DNA of 64,000 bases from the NCBI GenBank assembly GCA_027924645.1, contig BSBN01000849.1, positions 10,620,001-10,684,000 of the forward strand, read 5' to 3'. Made by a program: the position numbers and the translations under genes. Below, piece by piece: positions 21,534 to 33,239 of this stretch. Numbering within the stretch: position 1 is the stretch's first letter; each line of letters begins with the position of its first letter. The notes below the pieces were generated by a model, which was not told where the DNA came from, did no database searches, and was given only the letters and a program-made list of their open reading frames with translations. This DNA is from Cunninghamia lanceolata. Taxonomy: Eukaryota > Streptophyta > Pinopsida > Cupressales > Cupressaceae.

Positions 21534-23628
21534 TCATTCCCCTCTAGCTGGTGAAGAGAATAAATCACGAGCAGCCTTTGATCTTCTAGGGGATGGAGAC
21601 ATGCATGTGGGTGGTCTACTACGAACCCGAGGGCTACTCCTCCTATTTAGTTCTTCCTGCACCTTTACCTGTTACAAAAAAAAGTATAGATATTAATATA
21701 TAGAAATTACATGTTATAAAAAAATGAAACATTTAACAAAATAATCACTTACCGCTAACATATAATCTGTCTGCTCGCTTGCCTCAGTAGCAGGAAAAGG
21801 CCCTGGTGATGTCATGTCCTATAGAAACCATCCAGATAGAAATTAAACTTCAAATCAATAATCTTTTGATTTTTCAAAAATAGACAACTATAACAATGAA
21901 TGTAAATTGAAATTTACTAATCTGCCTCATACCCCTGTCAATGCCATAGAGCTATGAATCGCAGAGGCCACACCCTGCTCCATTGCCCTATGAACATGGG
22001 GAGGTGTATCCGCAGCCTGCATCATCTGGAAATAAAACAACATTATTCAATTACGAAAACTATAATAGTGATGCAAATCATGGCTCCTAACATACACACA
22101 CGCTCATCTAAACATGGAAGTACACACAATAAAACACACAAATCACATACAAAAATTTAGTAAGTACAATTCATTCATTAAACTATTTATTTTATTACCT
22201 CCGTAAAGCTTTGAAGTCCACCACCGCTGGCAGGTGTTGCCATGAAATCTACAGTGTTAACCTATTCAACATCCAAAATCAGAAATTAGAATACCATTCA
22301 TATAACGATGCTATTCACATGTAATATTTATAATTGTTTACTAGTTACATACCTCAACAGTAGATGATCTAGTGAAAAATGTAGGTGGAGAACCACTGAA
22401 AACTGCATCGACGCTATGACCCTGAAATTTCATTAAAATCATCAATTTAAATTAGTTAATCTTGTATTTCAAAAATAAAATTTAATAAATTAAATTCAAT
22501 AAACTTGCTAATATTTACCTGAGTATCAAGGCCGAAAGTCTCACTCAGGAGGGTATCTGTCATCACCATCTGCTCAGCTGTAGATGTAGCCTGTGCACCT
22601 ACGTCCTGACTGTCCATGGGGTCATAACCACAGGCTGACCCGCAAGCCTAGCAAGTATGCGGTGGGACCCTACTCCTCGCACTATCTCCCAACCCACTCT
22701 GTGTTGCAGGATCGGCATGCTCTATGATGCTCTGGGTCAAGGCACTAATCGACCTCAGTGTATCGACCTCAACACTCTCCTTCACAATGGAAGGGATAGA
22801 AACATGCTCGTGGGCTGCTCTGCTGATTACTCGTCTCACTACCCGCTGTGGGTCAAGACGTGCCCCTGGTCTATCCTGTGTTGAGCCCCCACCTCTACCC
22901 TGGAAGTCCCGCATATCAAAATAGTTTGGCACTTTATTGAGGACAAACTCGGAGTAGAGTTTCCTCAAAAAGTATTGCGGGACCTCATTGTTATTGCATG
23001 GAGGATGGTCAAAAACCATCCACCACCTCTGCCCGAAATTGTCCCTTATCGCTTGGTTGTTGCACCAATGGATAGGGAACCTCTTGCATGTAATGGGTGG
23101 AGGTTGATTTGTTTGTGGGTTAGTGAAAATTGAACACAAGTCTACTTTTGTAATTTGTAATTTTTTGACATCTTGGTATGATAATTTATCTGCATAGTAA
23201 TCTCTAAACTCTCTCTTTTTATCAGTCCAACTAGTTATTTGCTTGCTAATTGAATTTACATTTGTTAACATAGACTCAAGAGATTCGGCAAGCGTGGACC
23301 TATGCAAGGTTGAAGTGGAAGGATCTTTCAACCTTGCAATTATATCTTCAATTTGTTTTTTGTTGTTTTCAATTTGCCCTATTATATTATCTTGTGTTCT
23401 AGGGGCATGTCGAGGAATGAATGGAGGAGGTTGTTGTTCTGCAGGTATTTCCTCCTCAGGATTTTGTGGATTTTGAGGAGGAGGAGGAGGAGGAGATGCA
23501 TTAACATTTCCTGACAATTAACGAAATATACATTAAAAATCAACAAAAACCTACCTATATAGAAAGAAATTCAAACAAAAAAACAAAGATAACTCACCTC
23601 TTTGGCATGCTCGACGTCGCGGCGGCAT
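21534..23628 (-). pseudogene. Seven-exon accessory gene of the transposon, unknown family (one internal TAG)
   Basis: Reading leftward, exons are 23628-23598, 23510-22519, 22421-22353, 22261-22199, 22025-21933, 21818-21753 and 21668-21534. Every intron is GT-AG. The joined length, 1449 bases, keeps one frame for 482 residues. The protein starts MPPRRRACQRG, then has a Pro-rich stretch, a charged probably coiled-coil segment (about 45-90), a Trp/Cys-rich central domain (CKRFPIHWCNN, GQRWWMVFDHPPCNN), a Gly/Arg stretch and a Ser/Gln/Met-rich tail of small exons. One TAG at 22650-22648 interrupts exon 2; its frame continues to the donor. The exon 2 frame has no ATG at its head, which supports the tiny first exon. 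I do not recognise the family. Position and orientation suggest a second transposon protein comparable in role to TnpA of En/Spm, which is inference. Confidence 0.72.
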
Positions 23629-23754
23629 TTTGGCGATGAATTGACAAGATTTTTGCATTGATTGGCATTTTGCAGAACGCGAGCGCGTTTTTGAGGGTTT
23701 GGAGGCCGCGGGTAGAGGAGAAAATGGGAGAAATGAAATTGAGTTGCTTTTTTT

Positions 23755-23764
23755 TTCATTTATA
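23755..23764 (-). promoter_or_regulatory. TATA box of the accessory gene
   Basis: On the minus strand TATAAATG lies about 130 bases upstream of the proposed ATG at 23628. The giant palindrome lies directly upstream and a single AACGCGAGCGCGTT motif lies in the leader (23676-23692). Position and sequence fit a plant core promoter. Confidence 0.55.
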
Positions 23765-23766
23765 GC

Positions 23767-23885
23767 AGCCCATAACGCGAGCGCGTTATAACGCGCTCAT
23801 GTTATGGCTCGGTAATGACGAGCCTGTGGCTTGTCATTACCAAGCCATAACGCGAGCGCGTTATAACGCGCTCGCGTTATGGCTT
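23767..23885. promoter_or_regulatory. Giant double palindrome at the right end of element 1
   Basis: Two CG-rich palindromes (23771-23806, nearly perfect; 23842-23885, a perfect 44-base dyad centred on TTATAA) are separated by an inverted repeat. In that repeat GGTAATGACGAGCC pairs with GGCTTGTCATTACC around a TGT loop at 23825-23827. The whole 119 bases is thus one large inverted repeat made of smaller ones. It sits between the element terminus and the TATA box of the accessory gene. Confidence 0.8.
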
Positions 23886-23942
23886 AATTTTTTTTCAAAT
23901 TATTTTGGCCACTTTTTGGCCCCCCATCTTTTTGCACTTACC
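23886..23942 (-). repeat. Accessory-side terminus of element 1
   Basis: The inverse of this end reads GGTAAGTGCAAAAAGATGGG followed by GGGGCCAAAAAGTGGCC. It matches the left terminus over about 30 bases but then diverges, so only the outermost part is shared between the two ends of the element. Confidence 0.75.
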
Positions 23943-23947
23943 TAGTG
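23943..23947. repeat. Probable target-site duplication TAGTG, right copy
   Basis: Directly follows the terminal GCACTTACC and equals the five bases directly before 1873. Confidence 0.5.
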
Positions 23948-26900
23948 ATGGGTTAAGTAATGAAGCTAGGGCATTGACCATTTTTCTAATCATGGATTGG
24001 GTTTTCTGTGATAGTATTAGAAACAACCATACAATGTTTGTGTTCAAATAATGCACAGGGAGAGGGTTTTAAATAACAGAGCATAAAAGATCTATTTGTG
24101 GCTCTGTATGACAGTAATTTCATGGATTGTATTCTCTTTGCATAAATAAGTATGTTATGGCAGGTGACAGACGTTTGTTTTGAAGAAGGAACTATGAGTG
24201 TATTTGTTTAACAGTGCTCTGTATGAGTAGATATTCATGTGATTGAAGTCTATCGGTGTCTAGGGTTGATCATCATGATAGAGGATATGGTTGTGTGAAA
24301 TTCTTTTTGTATCATCTATTTGTCCTTTTGAAAAGGTTACAGTCAAGGTGTGTGCAGAGCTTGAGGATTCTTTATGAGTCTTGTTTGAATATTGTTGATG
24401 CAAAGAAGATCTAGGAACTTGAAATAGTTTGAAGAAACAAATGCAGAGATGTGGATAGAAGTATGTGCTACAAAAAAGGAAATTAATGTAGAGGGTTGTG
24501 ATTATTACAGAGGTAAAAGATTCATTTCTCACAGTATGATTATGAGTCCCTTTTAATGTTTGTTTTGTGTTGGTTTTATACAGTTCTTGAGTGCACTGAT
24601 TTGATTATACAAGATCATATGTTTGTGTCAAGTGGTTGTATGTATGGTAGAGAGATTGTGTGATAGGAAAATAATGTGTGATGTAAAGAAGGGATTCTTG
24701 ATATAAGTGTGTCTTGGGTTCAGGCAATGTTGTATAGTTCATGATGCCACTATAAACTAAATAGTGCTTTTGTGTTGAGTGAATGATGGGTTGTTAGAAG
24801 AATTATTGTGTATAAAAGAAAGGTGATTTTGAGATATTCATGTAGATCTAAGAGAGTAGACATGTTTGAGTAAGAGTTATAGAATTCATCTATAACCTAT
24901 GGTATCAATGTGGATAGAGTAGTACTCTGTATATCTTCTTATTTTGAGATTGGAGTTGGTTCCTATCAACTGAAAGGAAGCTAGGTGTGCAGAAATTGCT
25001 TCCTACACTAATCTAATGAGGGGAGGGCTATGCAAATTCAATTTAATCTTTATAATTACAACAACATGAAACATAGAACAGAGATATTGCAGCAATACAC
25101 TTAGAACCAAAAAGAAGACATAAGAAGAGAGACAAGATATAACGTGGCAAGAGAGATAATCATTCTTTTGATAATCTTTTTTTTTGTTATGCATTCTCTC
25201 AATACTTAGGAGGAGGAAAATCATTTTCTCAAGAGAGCCTTCTTGGTTTTATGGTAAGAAAAAAATGATAGGAAGGATAAGAATACAGTATTGTCATAGA
25301 GAGATGGATGTTATTTGTGAAGAGAATGAGAACGAGGCTTACTTACTTGGCAAAGATTAATAGAGCCTAAGAATTGTAGAGGCGAGGTAGTATATTTATA
25401 CATATCTTATACTCAAGGTATGAAGAGTGTAGGAACACCAACTCAAGCAACACTGTGGTGATTCATAGCATATCAGACTATCATTATTATTATTGTTGGC
25501 TCAACTGAACCATTCGATAGGTATGGTTAAGTCTTATTGTTGTTAACAATGTTTCTATGGGTATCGTGTAATCGATTTGAAGAATTGGTGTTATTTATGG
25601 CGTAGCCAATATATGGCTATGTACTATTATGGACAGTTCTTTTAATAAGCAGAACTAATGCATTTAAACATAGTATTGGAAAGAGAGCTGAAAGGCTTAG
25701 AAACTTAAAACTATCTAGTGGTCGATTGGATCATTTTCACTGTGTATAACTTGTAGCCTCTATACAACTCAAAAGACTGTAGACCCTATTGTTTTATAAA
25801 AATGAACTCTTTTGAGTTATTATGAATGAGAAAGAATATGTGAAACTAATTATTTGTTTTATTTAGAGCCATATTGAAAAAGACTCATACAATTCGATGA
25901 GCTGAAGGATCACAATAACCAGTCTTTCTTAAGAAAAGACATTATTGTCATCATTGTGGATGACATGAGCTACCAAATTATTTCATACTCGGCTACATGA
26001 TAAGCAATATCATGAAAGATGTAGGAGCTAAAATTTTATTTATTTTAATTCTTTCCTTATGGAAAGATATATGGCCCAAGATGACCAAGATGTCAAGCAT
26101 ATAACTATAGGTTGTAAACTCAAAAACTATTTGAGTTGATAGATTGAGCTTTACAAAAAGATTAGTTATGAGAAAACAAGAAAACCCATTAAGTTAATGC
26201 ATGGATGAGGATATACTTGGTAGATGATGTCTACTCTTACTGTATAAAATGAAAGGTCAACATGACCAAATGGTCGAAGTAAACTAGAGACATCTAGTAT
26301 GATATATCTATTCTATCAAAGAACAAGGGTGTTCATTATTTAATGTTATGGGTTAGAAAAGTTAACCCTCAAGTTAAATTAGAAGAGATAAAAACTAAAA
26401 CTCTTAAGTCAGAAATGACTTTATATAAATATATTTGATCGACATTAAAGTGATCAAGAAAACCCTAGAATGAGACATAATGAGTCTAAAGGGTATTTGG
26501 ATGATTCTAAATGAATCTTGTTCAAGTGAAACATATTTAAATGAATAAGACTGATGTATATTTGTAATAGAGAGTAGAATGATAGGAGGTCATAGACCCT
26601 AGAAATTGTACGGATGCAAAAGAGGTACTCTCTGAAAAAGGTAGAATTACCTAATCCTATTTACAATGTCTGTATATATCCTAGACTAAGGATTTATACT
26701 AGTTCAGATTGACTGGAAAAGAAATAATGAACATACAAGTTATGTCTAAAATCACTGTAGGATGAGATAGCTTCTAAGTTGATTTAGAAGTGTGTGAACA
26801 ATTGACTACGTTCATTGCGAAATGTCTATGTATATTAAATATTTGGCCAAAGTAATGCATCCATCTCTACATGTATTAGTTCGTTCACTGTGTTCTTGAT

Positions 26901-27517
26901 GGCATAACCATCTAGTAGTGTCATACATACCTAGAGAAGATCTATAGTTGTATGACCGTGATGGATTATGAAGGACACAACACTAGAAACTCATATGGCA
27001 AACCTAACGGTTCTTTATATCTATTCCTTTTGTGGAGGGTAGGACCACTTCCACGAAGGAAGTTGTGCAGGGGACCGCTGATCTGTGGTTAGAAGAAAAA
27101 CACTCAGGTGACGCTCTCCTTCCCAAGCAGATGAAAAGCCAAGACTTATGGAGACAAATATCAAAACTCTAGATGCAATATATTCTATTTATATGACTTG
27201 ATAGTTAAATTCTTTGTAAATTTATCATTATTGCCAAGAGCAAAACATTATGATTGTAAAGTGAAGGAACTCACTAGCATGCTATCTTTGAATATGTTGT
27301 AAATTTTTAGTTTGAAATTATTCAGAAAATATATTCTTTTTATACAATGATTATGCAAATGATTATTGTTAAAAAAATATGATTATGATGATCATGATGA
27401 TTTACTTCATAGTAAATTGGGAATCTTAATCCAGGTAATATGAGATGACATGTTACAATGACCAAAAATTGTCCATTCAATTTGCAGACTCTTGGGATTA
27501 TAGACAGGTGTAATTAG
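23948..27517. other. 3.6 kb AT-rich sequence without recognisable genes
   Basis: No frame longer than about 90 codons looks coding, and no clear tandem repeat is seen. The text resembles old LTR or internal retrotransposon sequence, but no primer-binding site, protein motif or paired LTR supports a call. Confidence 0.4.
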
Positions 27518-27711
27518 GTGGGATTTGCTTTGAGGTGTTTGAAGAGGTCATTGGCCAAGCCACATGTATGTCTTTCCATGGGAAGAATCTCAAAAAGAAG
27601 AGTAAGGTTCCCAGTACACAGACCTTGGGCATGCTCTTCAATGATGGTGAGGAGCCAGTGAAAATGCACGGTGGCTTTGAGAGGGATAAACTTCCATCCT
27701 CATGGGATAAT
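27518..27711 (+). other. Exon-like open block of unknown origin
   Basis: The block follows an acceptor-like ATTAG and ends at a donor-like GATAAT|GTATGT. It is open for about 65 codons with charged, non-repetitive composition (for example VPSTQTLGMLFNDGEEPVKM), unlike the AT-rich surroundings. The following sequence loses this character at the donor. It could be a captured or relic exon of a host gene. I do not recognise the family, and the ORF that extends past the donor to 28116 is probably fortuitous after that point. Confidence 0.35.
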
Positions 27712-28004
27712 GTATGTTACATGATAATGAAATATTTTATGTTGGAAGGTCATTACAAATGCTATTATCATTATCATTTTGTGTTGCTCAATCATTTTAG
27801 GCACAATTTGCTAGTCATATTTCCCTTCTACTTTCTCTCTTCAATTGAAACCTCTATCAAAGAAGCCAAAGATGGTCATGATAACAACTGTGCTAAACCC
27901 CCTATTCCATTGCACCAAGGGTTAATTTTGAGGCTTTACGACTTTCACCAGGCCTTGTGTACCCTGAACTCTTTTAAATCCTATCTTATTGAAATTCCCC
28001 TACT

Positions 28005-29235
28005 ATGTCTCCTTCTTCCTCTAAGGGTAAGCTTCAGAACCGTGTTGGTGAGAGGGATAGTACCCCATTGGACCCCTTGGTGGAGATGGAAAATGTTGGT
28101 CAACCCAAGGATTTGAGGTCTAAACCCAAACCTCTTTTGAATATGTTGACCCCTAAAATCCCTACATTCGATGGCCCTAAAACCTCTAAATCTGGTGGCT
28201 CTAAGGGCAAATCCCATAAAGAGGCAGTAACTATCCTCTATACCCTCAAGAAGACCCCTTAGAAGGAGGAAGACACAAAACCTTCCACTAAAAGAAACTT
28301 AGAGGAGGCTTTGAATGCTAAAAACATCTAAAGGGAGCATGAAATATGAAGAAGGGGAGTGTATGTTTATTGATGTCAAGATTTTTAACCTGAAGGAGAA
28401 AAACCTTACTAATAAGATTCAGACTAGGACTGAGAAATTAGGGTGTGATAAGGATTCTAGTCAGTTTGAGAAAGAGTTTTCTAGTCAGATGGAGAAAGGA
28501 GACTTGGTTAATACTAGGAAGAGGAAGATTAGGAGGCCTAGCATCAGAAGGTCTAGTAGACTTGCTGGCATGCCTACCACTATTCTGCAGGATACTATCG
28601 AGACTAGTGATTCTCAACATGGTGAGGAAATTGAGGAAAGTGAGGGGGAAGAAGAGAATGTGAACATTGAAGATTCCTCGAATAATTCTAAACAAGGTGG
28701 GAAGGGTCCTAGCCTGCTTGCAGAAATGAATGCCCTTAACTCATATTCTAAGGCTGATGATCACCCTGTCCATACTCAGACTAATGTTAAGAGGGACTGC
28801 GCTACTTGTTCTCAGACTACCATTGAGGTTTCTAGTATAAAGAGTAATTTGGCTGAGTTGGAGAAGAAGTTCAAGACATTGACTCACTTCACCACGAAGA
28901 TTATGCATCACTCTGCTACCACCTAGGTTGTTTTGCAGGATTCTGAACTAGGAAAGAAGGGGACTAGATTGGATAGTGTGAAAAACCATGAAGAAATGTA
29001 CAACTTCCTCACTAATGACTCGGAGCATTTGTTTAATTAGTCCTCTCTTTTCTATGTTATGCTTTTGTTGTTGGTTTTTTATTATGTTTGGTATTATCTG
29101 CTACTGTTAATGTGTTGTTAATGTTCTGTCAATGTGCTATCTATGCACTGGTTCTAGCCAGTTTTGGGCCTATTTTTGTTCTCCCCTGGGCTGTTTTGTA
29201 AAGGGATAAGCACCCTCATTTTTTCTTACCATAAT
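28005..29235 (+). pseudogene. Retroelement-like ORF with LINE-type 3' tail, broken
   Basis: A frame starting MSPSSSKGK at 28005 stops at 28261, and open sequence resumes in another frame at 28315-28926. The product is rich in Lys, Ser and Glu, with a basic patch (RKRKIRRPSIRRSSRLAG), an acidic patch and a C-terminal segment that may form a coiled coil. After the last stop comes a 3' region with GGGCTGTTTTGTAAAGGGAT and then CCATAATAAAAAAC at 29230. That arrangement is reminiscent of plant LINE 3' ends. No reverse transcriptase is present. It may be a 5'-truncated or non-autonomous retroelement. The family is not recognised. Confidence 0.4.
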
Positions 29236-29239
29236 AAAA

Positions 29240-30450
29240 AACTAACTTGTCGGTTGTGAATGACTCTCTATGTTGCTTTCCCAAAACACAATCTTCACAT
29301 ACTCTATCTAGTTTCTCTATCAGTGGCAAATCTTTTACCATATTTTTCTTGTGTAGAAAATTTAGACCCCCAAAATTCAAGTGTCCAAATTGTGAGTGCC
29401 AAAGCTAGTTCTCATCTTTTATTTTTGATTGAAAGCTAATTGTGACCTATTGCTTCATCAAAATCTTGAGTGGATTTTTTTTTGTGAAAATCTTGAAAAA
29501 CTTTACACTTGGGGAGGTAGTGACTGAGTGATATCTTGTTGGGTTGAATGTGAGACTACTTGAGCAAATTCAACCCTCAAATCACATTTTAGCCTCATAG
29601 GAAACAGTCTGTTGTTGTTCATTTGAAAGACTGGTTATGACTTGGATTTTGGTTTCTACCTCTTCCACTTGAATCTGTTTGACTAGTTCTTCCACCTCTT
29701 AATGATTTCTTCCTCTACTTCTAAGGTTAGATCTCCCTGTACCACTACCATAATTGATAGAAACTTGTGTGACATGAAGGCATGCTTCAAAGAAGAAATA
29801 GAAGAATGAATCAGCCTATTCTCATGAGAAACTAAATATGCATGATGCACATCTATAGAAATCTGTGAAATATTTTTTGTCTCTTCTATAGCCACAACAA
29901 TAGACTCAAACATTATGGGTAGGCTCCTCAAAATATTTTCTACTATTCTTTTATCTTCAAGAGTCTCACCATGAGATCTAATTTGAATAACTAAGCCAAT
30001 AATTTGTTTAAAAAATGAATCTATAGATTCATAATCTTTCATAGACATAGTTTCAAAATCTCTTCTTAACATTTTCAACTTTGCAAATTTTACCTTTGCC
30101 ATTCCTTGATATGCAATTTGGAGGATGTCCCATGCTTTCTTTAATCTTGTTACTGTTGCAACCCTTGTTAAAATACTTTCATGCATTACATGAAAGATGT
30201 AGAAGAGAGCCTTGGATTTTTTTTTCTATTATCCTTGAGCACTTCTTTGCTTTAGATAATGTATTGTATGCTATTGCATTTCTAGGTTCAAAAAACCCAT
30301 TCTTCACAAGCTCCGATATATTTTGAGAACTAAACAAAGCCTTCATTGTGATTGACCAATACTCATAATTCTTTATGATAAATTGATGAATTCAAAATTT
30401 GTGAGACTTATTCTAGAAGATGTTATTGTTAGCTATGATACCATATGAAG
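29240..30450 (-). pseudogene. Copia gag and pre-integrase relic, inverted
   Basis: On the minus strand, a primer-binding-like TGGTATCATAGC near 30440 is followed by a gag N-terminal segment (SSQNISELVKNGF near 30320). A 167-codon frame (30186-29683) follows with typical Copia gag features (KFAKLKMLRRDFE, VENILRSLP, AIEETK). After a deletion comes a pre-integrase zinc segment with HLNFGGLNFLHKKNMVKDLP and CEDCVLGKQHRESF (about 29440-29240). It is cut at 29240 next to the LINE-like tail. Stop codons and a missing protease show it is dead. It is in opposite orientation to the Copia at the right end of the window and from a different lineage. Confidence 0.75.
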
Positions 30451-33239
30451 GAAACAAAAAATAGAGAGAAAAGTAAAGAGAGGGGTGAGAACAATTATTT
30501 TTACATAGAAATTAATAGAATTTCTACTCTATTATATTTTCTGTTTTATGTAAAATTTGGATTGCTTAATGTTTTGGTTGTTAGATGTTTGAATCCTCCT
30601 TTCACCTAACACATTCAAGGACCTTCGGATTGAGTGGCAGAGCACTAACAGGTCCTTGGTCACTTACAAATGTGGGGAAACTTGGATTAGGGTGTTTAAT
30701 TATCATTTTTCCTGAACTCTTCTGCTTAATTGACCATTAAAACCTTAATTTTGTAAATGCGACAGTAAACGGATGAATTACGGAAAAATATCTTTCAGAG
30801 GGATGTAAAATATCAAATCACAGAGTACCTATTTTTGGGGTTTTGAGGTAGAAAATTCGGGGACACTGGAGCGGGTGCCCAAGTCCAAGGCCTATATTTT
30901 TGTCCGGATCTAAGAACTCAGTCTGCAACTCTTTCCTGTTGTTCTGGAGATTTTCTCGTCATGGAACTTGGAGGACTAATGAGCGGGCGCCCAAGTCTAG
31001 GGGGTAGATTTTCTTCCTATTCTACAATTCTAACACTCCAAGATGTCTTCTTGCAACTTCACTTTGTCTAGCTCCTCAACCTGTAACCTGCAACCATGAA
31101 AACTTTGCTCTTGCAACACAATGAAAGCCTTGAATCACCTTGAGAATGCATAAAAATCACAATTTCCATCTACTTTACAAATGAATGCCTAAACATGCTC
31201 TTATATGCAACTACAAAGACTCCTGCTAAGATTTTGTAAACTCAAACTTACCGTGTCGGCATAGGACCCAAGTAACAGTCACAAGCCAACACCCAAAAAT
31301 TGGGATTGCCCCAAAATAGGGCAGGACTAGGGCCTGGGTACCCAAGTCCTCCCCACTATTTTGGGTAGGGTTAATCTCAAGGGGTCCTCCTAGGTCCCAT
31401 TTGTCATGTTACCTAGGACTCATTCCATCGAGATGCCAAATTATGAAGTAAGATGTCCTAAATGCATGCAAAAGACCCGGGAGCTAAACCTAAAGAGGGA
31501 AAAACCCCCAAGGGGACATTTTCTAACGTTACATTTTCCATAGTCTCTTTTCATGTATACAAATTTCAAACAAAGAAATATTTCTTGCAAAATAACATTA
31601 ATGCTTCTTTATATTTTTCATGTCATAAAATGACTATAATTTACAACCAAAATATAATATACTTTTAACAAAAAACTTTAAAAGATCTTTTTTAGTTTAA
31701 AAATAATTTTAATAGGAAAACTTTTGAAAAAAAATTTAAAAATGAAAGAAAAAAAAAACTAAGTAAAGAATGATAATTACAAAGTAAAACTACTAAATTA
31801 AAAAAAAATAAAAGATAAGTTTTTCTATCAACATGGATTGGGCTTATCTATTATTCAGTGGTGGTTAAGATTAGATATTCCAACACTACAACTTTTAAAA
31901 ACTAGAATCAAAAGTAAGACATTGGATTTCAAGCAAAAGTTCCATTTGTAGATATTTCCTAGGCCTAGAATCATATGATTAACGAGTAGAGAAATCATGT
32001 TTAGGGGTAAACATTAAAGTTAGATGAGGCATAAAAATTGGCCAAGTGATCAACCATTGCATGTAGACTATAGAGTTACCTGAGATCAATTAGAATGCCA
32101 TTAGAATGAGTCAGTATAGGAGATGTGTAACTAAGCTTGTATGTCTAGACATTTAGAGATATATTTATTTTGTTAATAACATGCCATCAAAGCCTTCCCA
32201 TTGAAGAAAGTATAATAAAACCAAAGCTGTTCATAAAAAAATATAACAATTATCTATAGGTTGATGAACATAATTACAACATTAAACCATGATATTTAAA
32301 AATACTATGCAACTAGAACACTATTGACAAAACTATTCTAAACAGGTTCACTTGTTGGCAAATCTCACAAGTAATATCACCTTTCTCATTGCACCATTGT
32401 TACACACATTTTTGACGAGCATACTACAAAAGGAGAGAATCCAAATACCTAAATTACAATCATAAACAATGCCAAATCTTAACAAACATGAAGAACAAAG
32501 ACTTAAGCTTATGGGAAAGAAAGAAATATATTATATAAGCCTATGAATGACCAAAAGGGATCAATGGGAATCATATGCCTATACATACAATAAGCTATTA
32601 GGAAAGATAACAAACATAAATAAAGTATATGCAATTAAAATCTTGAGAAAACTTTATAAAAAGGAAAATAGTCCTTTTCCAAATAATTCAAAAGTAATTT
32701 AAATAAATGAAAGATGTAGACCACAAAAAATAATTAGCAATCAACTTTGAAGGCAAGCTCATTGACATGATAGATAGCCATAACACAACTTAATTAAACA
32801 ATGGAGACATTGATTAGCTAAATGATTTGATATTTAATTTGGGCATTGTGGCTATGAGGATTTATCAATTTTGAAACACACAAAAGAGGACCAGACATAG
32901 ACCCTAATGTATAGAAACATAACACATACATAGCTTGAAGCATTTTCATAGAATATTTATACACATGTGAAACATATAAGGAGTTACATATAGTTAGAGA
33001 AAATATAGAAAATAGAAAAGGAAATGTGTGAATAGAGTGAATAGGTATGGAAAATGTATGTGAGTCAAGAGACATGCATAGATAAGTGTGCTTTATGAGA
33101 CATTTCATATATCTTGTCTCCATATAACAACTTTTGATTATGGATAGATAACATTGAGGGTTTGTATTTGATGACCCAAACCCAAAAAATGCAAATGGTT
33201 TTCCATTGGCCTAAAGTGAGCTTCCTAGAGAATTGAGTG
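30451..33239. other. Non-coding sequence with a thrice-repeated CCCAAGTC motif
   Basis: From about 30860 to 31350 the motif GCGGGYGCCCAAGTC or TGGGTACCCAAGTC occurs three times (about 30875, 30985, 31340) in otherwise unique sequence that looks LTR-like. From 31460 to 33239 the sequence is AT-rich and I see no gene, RNA or repeat. A 101-codon minus-strand frame at 32818-33123 has no recognisable motif and is not called. Confidence 0.4.

Larger units (their letters stand above)
1873..23942 (+). mobile_element. Element 1: 22 kb two-gene DNA transposon with telomere-like satellite cargo
   Basis: The left end starts GGGTAAGTGCAAGAAGATGG followed by a G run and GGCCAAAAAG. The right end is its inverse (about 23904-23942, with one difference inside the first 16 bases), so the termini are inverted repeats. 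TAGTG flanks both sides. Inside are a transposase gene reading right from the left part and a seven-exon accessory gene reading left from the right end. Between and around them lie a telomere-like satellite, a 359 bp satellite, a GGCGCC-motif field and large CG-rich palindromes near both ends. A second inverted copy of everything from the left end through part of the GGCGCC field lies at 46.8-59.2 kb, which shows the satellites belong to the element. A two-gene layout recalls En/Spm (CACTA), but the ends do not start CACTA. The superfamily is not assigned with certainty. Confidence 0.72.

Noticed and set aside
32818..33123. 101-codon minus-strand frame
   Set aside because: AT-driven Ser/Ile/Tyr composition without any motif.
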